A stretch of 64,000 nt of DNA from Nostoc sp. NIES-3756. GTDB taxonomy: Bacteria > Cyanobacteriota > Cyanobacteriia > Cyanobacteriales > Nostocaceae. The position numbers were made by a program, and so were the translations under genes. The notes below the pieces were generated by a model. It was given only the letters and a program-made list of their open reading frames with translations, searched no databases and was not told where the DNA came from. Location of the stretch: positions 1,832,501 to 1,896,500 of the forward strand of contig NZ_AP017295.1 of the NCBI RefSeq assembly GCF_001548375.1, written 5' to 3'. This document shows, one piece after another, positions 25,323 through 33,494 of the stretch. Numbering within the stretch: position 1 is the stretch's first letter; each line of letters starts with the position of its first letter.

Positions 25323-26591
25323 ATGAATAACGAGTTTTACAACCAGGGGCTAGAAAAAGCTCAACAAAAAGATTACGCTGGAGCCATTGAGGAATTTAGC
25401 CGTGCTTTAAAAGCCACTCCTTACTTTGCTGAAGCTTACCTACAAAGGGGTTTAGCATATTATGACTCAGGTGCAGTACTTCCGGCTGTGTCAGATTACA
25501 CCGAAGTCATCAAGCTAAACCCGGAAAGCGTTGAAGCTTATTACTGTCGTGCATTGGCGCGACTGGCGTTGAAAAATTTACCAGGGGCGCTAGAGGATGT
25601 AGAACAAGCTATTAGGCTTAATATTAATTATGCTGCGGCTCATAGCTTGCGGGGAACTGTACGACGCAAACAGGGATATATTCAAGATGCGATCGCTAGT
25701 TTCAAAAAAGCCGCAGAATTATACTTACAACAGAAAGATAAAGAAAACTGTCGTCTGTGTCTGGAGAAAATTCAACAGTTACAGCCACCAGAAAAACCTG
25801 CTATACAGCAAAAAAGCTCACCTATTGCATCTATCAAATCTGTTAATGAATATTTCACCCAGCTACTAGACAAAGCCGAAAAGGGAGACACAAGAGAAGC
25901 CATAGCCGATTTAAACTGGATATTACAAGCTGATCCCCAAGATGCACAAGCTTATTGCTGTCGGGGCGTAGTACGTTGCAAAATGGGAAATTATCGAGAA
26001 GCGATCGCAGATTTTAACCAAGCACTACAATTAAATTTTCACGATGCAGCCGTTTATCGTAACCGAGGAAAAGCACGTTCCTTTTTAGGTGATCATCAAG
26101 GTGCGATCGCAGATTTTAATCAAGCCATCCAGATAAAGCCAGAGGACAGCTTAGGCTATGTTGCCAGAGGTAATACCTACCGCGCAATGGGTAATTATCT
26201 CGGTGCAATTCAAGATTATAGTCAAGCGCTGCAACTTAACCCCAATGATGCCCAAGCTTACTATAATCGCGGTCTTGCTTATACCTTTCTAGAAGAAATG
26301 CAAAACGCCGTAGAAGACTATCAAAAAGCGGCTAGTATCTTTTGTGAACAACAAGATTGGGAAAATTACCAACAAACTCAAGATAGCCTCAAACAAATTC
26401 AAACATCTGTTCCTGAATATAAAAAACAAAAGTCTAATTTATTACGTCAAAAACTTCTGCGCTTGGTTGGTGGACATTGGGAAATTGCCCAAAGATTAAT
26501 TAACCAGAAAAAAGATTATTATCTGGGGATGGCTGAGGAGTGGTATATGCAGAAAGTCATCGAGGATTTAGAACGCGATCGGGATAGATGA
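25323..26591 (+). CDS. TPR-repeat protein
   Basis: This 422-residue protein has two blocks of tetratricopeptide repeats. The first covers residues ~1-150 (three to four repeats with YAGAIEEFSRAL and YLQRGLAYYDSGA); a linker follows (~150-180); the second block covers ~180-350 with repeats such as YREAIADFNQALQLN and AIADFNQAIQI. The C-terminal ~60 residues are charged (WEIAQRLINQKKDYYLGMAEE) and probably helical. No signal peptide or catalytic motif is present, so it is a cytosolic scaffold. It lies 27 bp upstream of xisH on the same strand and may be read through into it. Confidence 0.85.
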   Translation: MNNEFYNQGLEKAQQKDYAGAIEEFSRALKATPYFAEAYLQRGLAYYDSGAVLPAVSDYTEVIKLNPESVEAYYCRALARLALKNLPGALEDVEQAIRLNINYAAAHSLRGTVRRKQGYIQDAIASFKKAAELYLQQKDKENCRLCLEKIQQLQPPEKPAIQQKSSPIASIKSVNEYFTQLLDKAEKGDTREAIADLNWILQADPQDAQAYCCRGVVRCKMGNYREAIADFNQALQLNFHDAAVYRNRGKARSFLGDHQGAIADFNQAIQIKPEDSLGYVARGNTYRAMGNYLGAIQDYSQALQLNPNDAQAYYNRGLAYTFLEEMQNAVEDYQKAASIFCEQQDWENYQQTQDSLKQIQTSVPEYKKQKSNLLRQKLLRLVGGHWEIAQRLINQKKDYYLGMAEEWYMQKVIEDLERDRDR

Positions 26592-26618
26592 CAAACATTA
26601 TCTTGATAAAAATACCTT

Positions 26619-27035
26619 ATGTCAGCAAAAGATAAATTTCACGATATTGTGAAAATAGGATTAGAAAAAGATGGCTGGAAGATTACAGATGACCCTTTAC
26701 GTATAGAGTGGGGTTTGGTTGAATTATATATTGATTTAGGTGCGGAAAAAATTATTGCTGCTGAAAAACAAGGACAGAAAATAGCTGTAGAAGTTAAAAG
26801 TTTTTTAGGTCAATCAACCATTTCCGAATTTCATACTGCACTCGGTCAGTTTATTAACTATCGATTTGCAATTTCTCAAAAACAACCAGAGCGCATTTTA
26901 TATTTAGCAGTTCCTCTAGACACTTATGAAACTTTTTTTCAGTTGCTATTTCCTCAGACGATAGTTCAACAATATCAATTACGATTACTAATTTATGATG
27001 TTATCAATGAGGTAATTGTCAGATGGATAAATTAG
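26619..27035 (+). CDS. xisH: XisH-family protein (fdxN element excision controlling factor)
   Basis: This 138-residue protein matches XisH over its whole length, from AKDKFHDIVKIGLEKDGWKI (~3-22) through IDLGAEKIIAAEKQGQKIAVEVKSFLG (~44-70) to VPLDTYETFF (~107). The EVKSF and preceding acidic residues give a PD-(D/E)xK-like nuclease core. In Anabaena, XisH and XisI are needed for XisF-mediated excision of the fdxN element in heterocysts, but many paralogous pairs exist with unknown roles, some probably toxin/antitoxin-like. It overlaps xisI by 13 bp, indicating translational coupling. No fdxN element or recombinase is nearby. Confidence 0.9.
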   Translation: MSAKDKFHDIVKIGLEKDGWKITDDPLRIEWGLVELYIDLGAEKIIAAEKQGQKIAVEVKSFLGQSTISEFHTALGQFINYRFAISQKQPERILYLAVPLDTYETFFQLLFPQTIVQQYQLRLLIYDVINEVIVRWIN

Positions 27036-27358
27036 ATAATTATCGGCAGTATATCAAGCAACTATTGAAATTATACAGTCAGTATAGTAAATCAGATACT
27101 GAAGTAGAAGCACAAACTATATTTGATAGTGAAAATGACCATTATCAGCTAGTATACGTTGGCTGGAAAAATCAAAGGCGTGTCTATGGTTGTGTATTAC
27201 ATTTAGATATTAAAAATGAGAAGATTTGGATTCAGCATAATGGTACAGAAGCTAATATTGCTGATGAATTAGTTGACTTAGGTGTTCCTAAACAAGATAT
27301 TGTATTAGGATTTCACTCGCCTTATAAAAGACAATTTACAGATTTTGCTGTGGGTTAA
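27023..27358 (+). CDS. xisI: XisI-family protein (fdxN element excision controlling factor)
   Basis: This 111-residue protein is a full-length XisI family member: YRQYIKQLLKLYSQYSKSD (~7-25), DHYQLVYVGWKNQRRVYGCV-LHLDIKNEKIWIQHNGTE (~39-77) and VPKQDIVLGFHSP (~88-100) are typical. It forms a pair with the overlapping xisH and may inhibit or control it. Whether this copy acts in DNA rearrangement is unknown because the paralogues are numerous. It ends 17 bp before the end of the convergent phosphoribosyltransferase gene. Confidence 0.9.
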   Translation: MDKLDNYRQYIKQLLKLYSQYSKSDTEVEAQTIFDSENDHYQLVYVGWKNQRRVYGCVLHLDIKNEKIWIQHNGTEANIADELVDLGVPKQDIVLGFHSPYKRQFTDFAVG

Positions 27359-27375
27359 TATAACCTATATTTTTT

Positions 27376-28041
27376 CTATTTCCCAAACAATAATGGCTGG
27401 TGGTTATTACTCGCTTTCTTTAATAACTCACGTACTTCATCATCCGTAGTTTGGGGAAACTTCTCATACCACAGACCAACGCTACAAAATGGAGTAGGTG
27501 TATTTGCACAGATCATGTTTTCTACATTGTTGTGCATCTCTTCATAGGTTTCTGGTGCAGCAACTGGCACAGCAATGACAACTTCTTTGGGTTGCTTCTG
27601 TTTAACAGCAAGTACAGCAGCCCACATAGTTGCACCAGTTGCTAAACCATCATCCACCAAAATTACAATTTTTTCCTTTAAATCGGGAAAAGGGCGATCG
27701 CCCCGATACATCCTTTCCCGTCTTTCCAGTTCCCTTTGTTCTTGGGCAGTAACTTTGGCTATTACTTCATCAGGGATTTGGATTTGACTAATGATACCTT
27801 GATTGAGGATACGTACATCACCAGAAGCTATAGCTCCCATCGCCAATTCTTCATTCTTAGGCACACCAAGTTTGCGTACTATCAGCACATCTAAGGGAGC
27901 ATTTAAGGCTTTAGCTACCTCAAAACCGACAGGAACACCACCTCTAGGTAAAGCTAACACCAGCACATTAGGACGATTGGCGTAATTTGCTAACTTTTTA
28001 GCCAAAACTTGGCCTGCTGCTGTCCGGTCTTTAAATAGCAT
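27376..28041 (-). CDS. Phosphoribosyltransferase-family protein
   Basis: This 221-residue cytosolic protein has a type I phosphoribosyltransferase fold with the PRPP-binding loop IVILVDDGLATGATMWAA (about 125-142) and the N-terminal LVLALPRGGVPVGFEVAKAL block (~28-47). It is of the group annotated as 'putative phosphoribosyl transferase', often paired with dienelactone hydrolase or stress-related genes. Substrate is unknown. It follows the DUF2267 gene by 36 bp on the same strand, so the two form an operon. Confidence 0.85.
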   Translation of the reverse strand: MLFKDRTAAGQVLAKKLANYANRPNVLVLALPRGGVPVGFEVAKALNAPLDVLIVRKLGVPKNEELAMGAIASGDVRILNQGIISQIQIPDEVIAKVTAQEQRELERRERMYRGDRPFPDLKEKIVILVDDGLATGATMWAAVLAVKQKQPKEVVIAVPVAAPETYEEMHNNVENMICANTPTPFCSVGLWYEKFPQTTDDEVRELLKKASNNHQPLLFGK

Positions 28042-28077
28042 GGTGTTACACTCCTGGTAATTAGCTCAAATCCTTTC

Positions 28078-28494
28078 CTAAGTTTTAACGTGCATCTTTC
28101 CTTGGCTTCCTTGGCTTCCTGCTCCAAACAATGGCTCAAATTCTGGTGGCAGTTGAGTACGAATATCTTCGATTTCTCCTGAGCTAATAGCCTCGGTCAA
28201 TACCTCAATTACAGCATGAGCATGATTAACTGCCTGCGGCAATTCTACGCCTTCCCGGAGACTGATTCGCTGATAAAATTCATCTAAAGATAAACGAACC
28301 CCTGCACCTGCATATTGGTGTTGTAGATATTGGGCAATACCCCTGGGCAATTGAGCCGCAGCATTGTTAGCTTCGTTTCCGGCTAAACGTTCCGCCAATG
28401 TTTCTAAGGTAGCACGGGTTGCAAGTTCAGCATCACCACTTGTTTTCAAATTGGCGTGATGTCTCACCTGTGCGATAAACTCATCGTGCTGCAT
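28078..28494 (-). CDS. DUF2267 family protein
   Basis: This 138-residue protein contains one DUF2267 domain: MQHDEFIAQVRHHANL (1-16), ATRATLETLAERLAGNEANNAAAQLP (~26-51), GVRLSLDEFYQRISLREGV (~62-80) and AVIEVLTEAISSGEIEDIRTQLPPEFEPLFG (~90-120). DUF2267 proteins are small helical cytosolic proteins of unknown function that commonly occur with stress and redox genes, as here. It is the first gene of a two-gene operon with the phosphoribosyltransferase. Confidence 0.88.
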   Translation of the reverse strand: MQHDEFIAQVRHHANLKTSGDAELATRATLETLAERLAGNEANNAAAQLPRGIAQYLQHQYAGAGVRLSLDEFYQRISLREGVELPQAVNHAHAVIEVLTEAISSGEIEDIRTQLPPEFEPLFGAGSQGSQGKMHVKT

Positions 28495-28605
28495 AATTCC
28501 TCCAAATAGGCTTTAGTTACTGAGTTGATTGTAAAAATTCTCAAATGAAATATCCTCTGACTAACGAAACGACTCTGTATTCTCTTAATCTGCCTAATGG
28601 GTGAA

Positions 28606-28635
28606 TAGGGACGCACAGCTAACTATACGTCCCTA
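28606..28635. repeat. Hairpin TAGGGACG...CGTCCCTA
   Basis: Perfect 8-bp arms (28606-28613 and 28628-28635) with a 14-nt loop. The right half shares the sequence ACTATACGTCCCT with a second hairpin at 43660-43681, so it is a dispersed repeat. Confidence 0.6.
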
Positions 28636-28712
28636 CTCATGTATTTCTATTATTGACAGCCCCAAAAGATGGAGTAAGGGCTGATATTTATCAGCCTCTC
28701 CAAATCAGAAAA

Positions 28713-29429
28713 TTAACCTAAATCAAACAGTAACAATTCTGTACCGATTTCAGAGGTGATTTCTAATTTCTCTTCACCGTTGATTTGTACGCCGTCACCT
28801 GCTCTGAGTTCTTCACCATTGAGGGTAGCAACACCTTGAGCGATTTGCAACCAAGCATAGCGATCGCCTTTTACGTGATAATTAACTACATCACCCGCTT
28901 TCAAAACAGAAGCATATATATCAACATCTTGGTGAATAGTCACAGCACCATCACGCCCATCTTTAGCTGCAACTAGCCGCAGTTGACCACGTTTTTCTTC
29001 CGCACTGAAAGCTTTTTGTTCATACCTTGGTGCTAATCCTTGTTCGTCAGGTAAAATCCAGATTTGCAGTAAATGCAGTGGTTCAGTATCGAAGTGATTA
29101 AATTCACTATGTTGAATCCCTGTACCAGCACTCATAATCTGCACATCACCAGGACGAATCACAGAACCTGTACCCAAGCTGTCCTTATGTTCTACTGCAC
29201 CCGATATTACATAGGTAAGGATTTCCATGTCACGATGCCCATGAGTAGGGAATCCTGCACCTGGGGCAATGCGATCGTCGTTAATCACTCTTAAAGAGCG
29301 AAATCCCATCCGATTAGGATCGTAAAAGCTGCTGAAGGAAAATGTGTGATAACTATCAAGCCATCCAGTCTGGCTACGACCACGTGCATTTCTGTCATGA
29401 ACTAGATAATTAATTGTATTTTGAGACAT
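28713..29429 (-). CDS. Pirin-family bicupin protein
   Basis: This 238-residue protein is a YhaK/pirin type bicupin. The N-terminal cupin carries the metal-binding set: [19 protein letters not shown] (~54-72) with two His and a Glu, and [13 protein letters not shown] (~100-112) with the third His. The second cupin (~140-238) has lost the ligands, as in relatives. Some members show quercetin dioxygenase activity in vitro, others act as redox-sensitive regulators. It lies near genes for Dps and an AraC regulator, which supports a role in oxidative or metal stress. The gene stands alone on its transcript. Confidence 0.9.
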   Translation of the reverse strand: MSQNTINYLVHDRNARGRSQTGWLDSYHTFSFSSFYDPNRMGFRSLRVINDDRIAPGAGFPTHGHRDMEILTYVISGAVEHKDSLGTGSVIRPGDVQIMSAGTGIQHSEFNHFDTEPLHLLQIWILPDEQGLAPRYEQKAFSAEEKRGQLRLVAAKDGRDGAVTIHQDVDIYASVLKAGDVVNYHVKGDRYAWLQIAQGVATLNGEELRAGDGVQINGEEKLEITSEIGTELLLFDLG

Positions 29430-29811
29430 AGATAAACTCCTTGTAGTTTGTAATTCGTAATTCGTAATTCGTAATTAAGAAAGCGGACAAATATAATTTA
29501 ATTATGAAAAAACTAAGCAATTGTATGGTAGACAATGACTAATAAAAACCTGAATATCAAACTTTTCAAACTTCTATCTATAGGTAAAATATGTAATCAC
29601 AATAGTAATTAAATGCAAAGTTATATTACCTTTTCATCAATAACTTCTATTAAACTCTTAATTACGAATTACGAACTACGAATTACGAATTAATTTCAAC
29701 TATCTAAATAGTAAAGTATGGCAATATAAAATGAAAAGTACGCACTAAAAAGTGGCGTACTTACCAAAAAGATACTATTAAATTGCAACAATAGAGATTC
29801 CCAAAAAAAGT
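29430..29811. other. Intergenic region framed by inverted GTAATTC arrays
   Basis: This 382-bp stretch separates dps from the pirin gene, both on the minus strand. It contains four GTAATTC units at about 29452-29479 and the inverted array (ACGAATT) at 29658-29692, with ~180 bp of AT-rich DNA between. No ORF was seen. The last ~120 bp also hold the AGTACGCACTAAAAAGTGGCGTACTT inverted repeat near 29738-29763 (AGTACGC...GCGTACTT), just downstream of dps. Confidence 0.6.
29452..29692. repeat. Inverted pair of GTAATTC heptamer arrays
   Basis: The left array ends ...GTAATTCGTAATTAAG at 29479 and the right array starts CTTAATTACGAATTACG at 29656. The arms are complementary over more than 20 bp, so the region could form one large stem-loop or derive from a small mobile repeat. 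Confidence 0.65.
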
Positions 29812-30378
29812 TTATCTAACAGTAGCTGGCTGTTGAGTTTTACTAGCAGATGTACCATTTTCTCCCTTAACGGCTGCGGCTTGTAGATGTGCATCTAGGA
29901 ACCAGAGGCGTTTGTCAATAGTGCGGGAGATTTCAGTATAAAGGTCTGCTGTGTCAGCATCACCTAAATCATCAGTTTTAGCGATCGCTTCCCGCAAGTG
30001 CTTGCCGTAAGGTGCAAAGCGATCAGCTAAAGCTGCTACATACTCTCTACCATCCAAAATATCAAAGGGAAATTCTGGCAAAATGGAATTTTGAGCGGCG
30101 GCGCGTGCTGTCCCTACAGCGTACCCACCCAAAGCAGTTACCCTTTCTGCAACAAGGTCAACAAACTCTTCTAATTCCCCTGCTAGTTCGTCAAATAATT
30201 CGTGCAATTGATAAAAATCAGTACCTTTAACATTCCAGTGGGCTTGTTTTGCCTGAGTTTTCAAGTCCAAAGTTGCTGCTAAAGTTTTATTGAGGATACC
30301 GACAATTTGCACCCGTGTTTCAGCAGGAATATCAATGCGGGTGGGATAGAGACGTGATGACAGAGTATTATCACTCAT
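29812..30378 (-). CDS. dps: Dps-family ferritin-like DNA-binding protein
   Basis: This 188-residue protein is a full-length Dps, forming dodecamers that oxidise and store iron with hydrogen peroxide and protect DNA. The ferroxidase segment QAHWNVKGTDFYQLHELFDE (~45-64) contains His47, His59, Asp63 and Glu64-type ligands, and the YGKHLREAI and RTIDKRLWFLDAHLQ helices are typical. The C-terminal tail (KTQQPATVR) is short. Heterocystous cyanobacteria have several Dps paralogues; this one sits near pirin and AraC genes. No clear regulatory box was recognised upstream. Confidence 0.94.
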   Translation of the reverse strand: MSDNTLSSRLYPTRIDIPAETRVQIVGILNKTLAATLDLKTQAKQAHWNVKGTDFYQLHELFDELAGELEEFVDLVAERVTALGGYAVGTARAAAQNSILPEFPFDILDGREYVAALADRFAPYGKHLREAIAKTDDLGDADTADLYTEISRTIDKRLWFLDAHLQAAAVKGENGTSASKTQQPATVR

Positions 30379-30691
30379 GATTCTACCTAATGGCTTGTAC
30401 GAATTAACTCTTTAGATAGTAGGATTAAGTGCCACTTGTGCGTAACTCTCCAACGGTAGATTGCTCACATTTTCTACATAAACTCTATCGATGGATGCCA
30501 AATACGGCTGAACACGCTATGGTCATTAGTCATTAGTCATTAGTCATTAGTCATTAGTCATTAGTCATTAGTCATTAGTCATTAGTCATTAGTCAACAGT
30601 CAACAGTCAACAGTCAACAGTCAACAGTTTTTCTCCTATGCTCCTCTGCTTCCCCGTCTCACCCATCTCACCCATCTCACCCATCTCCGAA
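30379..30691. other. Intergenic region dominated by heptamer repeats
   Basis: This 313-bp spacer lies upstream of dps (minus strand) and downstream of the AraC gene (also minus strand). About one third is the 15-unit heptamer array at 30522-30626; next to it, near 30655-30688, CATCTCACC is repeated in tandem three to four times. The part next to dps is unique and should hold its promoter. Confidence 0.7.
30522..30626. repeat. Long perfect heptamer array: 10x GTCATTA + 5x GTCAACA
   Basis: Ten perfect copies of GTCATTA (30522-30591) are followed without a gap by five perfect copies of GTCAACA (30592-30626). The switch between two blocks of perfect units suggests separate expansion of two heptamer variants. 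It is the longest such array in the window. Confidence 0.95.
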
Positions 30692-31603
30692 CTAAATCTT
30701 CACCTGTTCCCTGTATACTCTTGGCGTAATTCCTGTGAGTTTACGAAAGACATTTGTAAAATGACTCTGGCTTTGGAAGCCGACTTGGGAGCTTATTTGC
30801 TCTATAGTTTGGTTTGTGCTGCTTAGTAACTTTTTAGCGCGATCAATTCGGCAATTCATGACATACTGATGGGGAGCCATGCCAGTTGATTCTTTGAATT
30901 GACGGGAAAAATAATACATACTTATTCCCACGATCGCAGAAATATCTACCAAACTCAAATCTTTGTCAAGATTTTCATGAATGTAAGCGATCGCTTGTCT
31001 CAGTTTCCATTGCGACAGTCCTTTATGCTCATGATTATCAAGTTTAGCGTCACTTATTACACAATAATGTTTAAGTAAGTGAATACACAATGTTGTCGTC
31101 AGAGATTCAATATAAATACTACTAACCCCATTTTCAGATTTCAGTTCAGTTTGCAGAGCTAATCCAATTTGTTGAATTAAGGGATCTGGGGCAGCAAAAC
31201 GGGGTTTTATTTCAATTTTGTCTAAATTGCCAGCTTCTATGGCTATACGTGTCAGAAAAGCCGGTTCCATACTCAAGACGAGAAATTTTGCTTCTGATTG
31301 CCAGCGTGATATGTGATGAATATGTGCAGGAATAATTGCTACATCTCCCTTAGCAATATTTTCATGCTGCAAGCGCCCATCAAGTATCCGCTCTGATTGC
31401 ACTACTTGCGGTTCTAAGCTAACGGTGACAACGTGTTGGTAAGGGGTGTGTTCTGGAGTTTCATGAGCAGGCTGTTGGTGAACATCTAACCGCAGTCCTT
31501 CCCAGCGTGCATGATAACTAGAGACTAAGGGCGATCGCGGTAGAATTTCTAAACAAGCATCTTCTTGAGTAAAATCAACGGTTAAGATTTTCTCTTCCGA
31601 CAT
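30692..31603 (-). CDS. AraC-family transcriptional regulator
   Basis: This 303-residue protein has an N-terminal cupin-like sensor region (residues ~30-160, with HVVTVSLEPQ) and a C-terminal double helix-turn-helix domain of ~100 residues: DKDLSLVDISAIVGISMYYF (~214-233) as first HTH and TIEQISSQVGFQSQSHFTNVFRK-LTGITPRVYRE (~264-299) as second, matching the AraC signature. It should be a cytosolic DNA-binding activator. Targets are unknown; the neighbours on the same strand (dps, pirin) are candidates. Homologues in cyanobacteria regulate siderophore, stress or carbon genes. Confidence 0.9.
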   Translation of the reverse strand: MSEEKILTVDFTQEDACLEILPRSPLVSSYHARWEGLRLDVHQQPAHETPEHTPYQHVVTVSLEPQVVQSERILDGRLQHENIAKGDVAIIPAHIHHISRWQSEAKFLVLSMEPAFLTRIAIEAGNLDKIEIKPRFAAPDPLIQQIGLALQTELKSENGVSSIYIESLTTTLCIHLLKHYCVISDAKLDNHEHKGLSQWKLRQAIAYIHENLDKDLSLVDISAIVGISMYYFSRQFKESTGMAPHQYVMNCRIDRAKKLLSSTNQTIEQISSQVGFQSQSHFTNVFRKLTGITPRVYREQVKI

Positions 31604-31799
31604 TATTCTTATCCCAAAGTTTTGGGTTTTGATGTAACAATATATTCAGTATTTCAGACAGCCTAGTTTATTTTTTGACAAACTAAGTCTAGTAAAATTG
31701 AGTTGGTAAGACTAATTTGTAATTTAACTGAAATTTTCTGAATACATACTATATTAAAATACTTTGTGTGCTAAGTATATCGATAAATACATCAATATT

Positions 31800-32204
31800 A
31801 TGGGTTCAATACATTACTACGTTATATATGATGGTAATTGTAATCTCTGCGTCACGCTAGTACAATTACTAGAAACCTTAGACCAAGGCAAAATTTTCCG
31901 TTACATTCCCATGCAGGATGAACAGGCGATTGCGAAATGGGAAATTACACCCCAAGGTTGTGAACTAGGGATGATTTTAATCGATGCCAACGAACCGCAA
32001 CGGCGCTGGCAAGGCAGTGATGCCGCCGAAGAAATTGGCCGCTTATTACCACTAGGTAGTATTTTTGTAGACGCTTATCGAAATTTACCCGGTGTAAAAT
32101 GGGTAGGCGATCGCATTTACGCCCAAATACGTGATAACCGTTATACCATATTTGGTAAGCGCTCTTGTACTTATCAATCACCTTATGGTCAAAATAATTC
32201 GTAA
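31800..32204 (+). CDS. DCC-family (DUF393) thiol-disulfide oxidoreductase-like protein
   Basis: This 134-residue protein shows the DUF393 hallmark YDGNCNLCVTLVQLLE (~8-23), with the DGxCxxC motif near the N-terminus, a predicted thioredoxin-like fold and the W-x-G-S-D-A block (~73-78). It probably acts in thiol exchange, but no substrate is known. I use the ATG at 31800 (MGSIHYYVIYDGNC); the frame extends to a TTG at 31764 without conserved residues. The last two codons and stop (AAT TCG TAA) lie in a GTAATTC heptamer array, so the natural C-terminus has been set by the repeat. Confidence 0.85.
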   Translation: MGSIHYYVIYDGNCNLCVTLVQLLETLDQGKIFRYIPMQDEQAIAKWEITPQGCELGMILIDANEPQRRWQGSDAAEEIGRLLPLGSIFVDAYRNLPGVKWVGDRIYAQIRDNRYTIFGKRSCTYQSPYGQNNS

Positions 32205-32359
32205 TTCGTAATTCGTAATTAATGCTACAAGCCCCTCATTTTATTGATGAGATAAAAATTGTATTCTTTTTTTTCAAGCCCCGACTACTTGAGGGAAAAC
32301 TACACTTAGTAAACTTCGTGGGGTAATAACTACGAATTACGAATTACGAATTACGAATT
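32196..32359. repeat. Inverted pair of GTAATTC arrays at two converging gene ends
   Basis: AATTCGTAATTCGTAATTCGTAATTAA (from 32196) and its inverse ACTACGAATTACGAATTACGAATTACGAATTA (about 32329-32360) flank ~105 bp of unique DNA. Each array covers the 3' end of a coding region and gives the stop codon (32202-32204 and 32351-32353). The same arms-and-middle layout is seen at 29452-29692. Confidence 0.8.
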
Positions 32360-32782
32360 AGTAACAGGGGTTAAATTTCCTATAAGCCGCTTACGAATAG
32401 CGCTTAGTTGCTCTTGGTTGTTAATTGGACATCTTGGCCCTGGTAATTCATTATTCGGCCATCCTGGTAAGTTAACACAAGGACATGATACTGGAGGCAT
32501 ACCGACATTTCGCAGAGGAATCGGCATAGCACAACGACTGCAACCTACCATATCCCATTGTGGTGTTAACAGTTCGGCAATGGTTTCTTGAGTACCGTCA
32601 AGATGAGATTCATCAGATAATGATAAAATTTTCTGCCAACATGCTTCAAATTCTGGACTATAGCGATCGCCTTGGAATATAGATTGAGGTAACAAGCGTG
32701 TTCCCTCATTAGCGATCACTACTTTCTTGCCTAACTGAAACCAGTAGGCAAGATATCTTTTAACTTCTTCTTTAGTTGCCAT
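32351..32782 (-). CDS. Conserved hypothetical Cys-rich protein
   Basis: I do not recognise this 143-residue protein as a named family. Its N-terminal half is helical and charged (KEEVKRYLAYWFQLGKKVV); the C-terminal half holds a compact Cys set: CSRC (~80-83), CPC (~99-101) and a later Cys in PGPRCPI (~118), within a Pro- and Gly-rich stretch GMPPVSCPCVNLPGWP. This suggests a zinc-binding or FeS-binding element. There is no signal peptide. The last residues (TNS) and stop derive from a GTAATTC array. The next gene on the same strand is cobU, 130 bp upstream of its start. Confidence 0.7.
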   Translation of the reverse strand: MATKEEVKRYLAYWFQLGKKVVIANEGTRLLPQSIFQGDRYSPEFEACWQKILSLSDESHLDGTQETIAELLTPQWDMVGCSRCAMPIPLRNVGMPPVSCPCVNLPGWPNNELPGPRCPINNQEQLSAIRKRLIGNLTPVTNS

Positions 32783-32912
32783 AGTACGATCTTATAATCG
32801 GTACTAGGGAAATTGGTATACCGATTGGATTAATTTTCCCTTAAGAAAAGCTTTGACTTTGCACACCAGAATAATAATCAAGTTCTCTTAACATTTCTCA
32901 ATCATGGCTTAA

Positions 32913-33494
32913 TCATTCATAATCTGCTGAGTCTGGTAATCTTGTCCCAAGTGTGCTGAGATTGAGGGCATAACCGCCAGTAACTAAATAAACAGTTTCG
33001 CAAATTGCACCCAATTGACGCACTAAAGACCCAAGGCGATCGCGGAATGTGCGTCCTAAAGGATATGCTGGCACTATACCCCAACCTGTTTCTTCAGCAA
33101 CGAATAGCATATCAGCAGCAACCAACTGTACTGTAACCAAAAATTCTGTCACAGTATTTGCCCAACTTACTTCATCCTCTTCTAAAAAATTAGCTACCCA
33201 AGTACCTAAAGAGTCCACCAGAACACAACTGCTTGGCTTGGTATCTGCCAGAGTTGCAGACAGTGTAATTGGAACTTCTAAGGTTTTCCAATCTGGAGGA
33301 CGACGGTTTTTATGTTGTGAAATGCGCTCTTGCCATTCGGCATCATCAGGAATAGTAGTTGCTGTAGCCACGTAGATAACTGATTTCCCTGATTTTATTG
33401 CTAAAGCCTCTGCCCATTCACTCTTGCCAGACCTAGCAGGCCCCGTAATTAAGATGACTTTTCCCAAAGCTGGCTCCTCATTTTTATTAGTCAT
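32913..33494 (-). CDS. cobU: Adenosylcobinamide kinase / adenosylcobinamide-phosphate guanylyltransferase
   Basis: This 193-residue bifunctional enzyme (CobU/CobP) phosphorylates adenosylcobinamide and then transfers GMP to it in the assembly of the cobalamin nucleotide loop. It has the P-loop GPARSGKSEW (18-27), the HKNRRPPDWKTLEVP block (~56-70) with the guanylylated His region, VLVDSLGTWVANFL (~90-103) and the C-terminal EETGWGIVPAYPLGRTFRDRLGSL (~132-155), all of them typical. No other cob gene and no cobalamin riboswitch was seen nearby. Confidence 0.94.
   Translation of the reverse strand: MTNKNEEPALGKVILITGPARSGKSEWAEALAIKSGKSVIYVATATTIPDDAEWQERISQHKNRRPPDWKTLEVPITLSATLADTKPSSCVLVDSLGTWVANFLEEDEVSWANTVTEFLVTVQLVAADMLFVAEETGWGIVPAYPLGRTFRDRLGSLVRQLGAICETVYLVTGGYALNLSTLGTRLPDSADYE

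Noticed and set aside
30522..30626. Possible CRISPR array in the 15-unit repeat
   Set aside because: Units are 7 bp and directly adjacent without spacers, so it is a short tandem repeat and not a CRISPR.
30638..30826. 62-codon plus-strand ORF at the AraC 3' end
   Set aside because: It starts in repeat DNA (CATCTCACC copies) and is antisense to the AraC HTH region.
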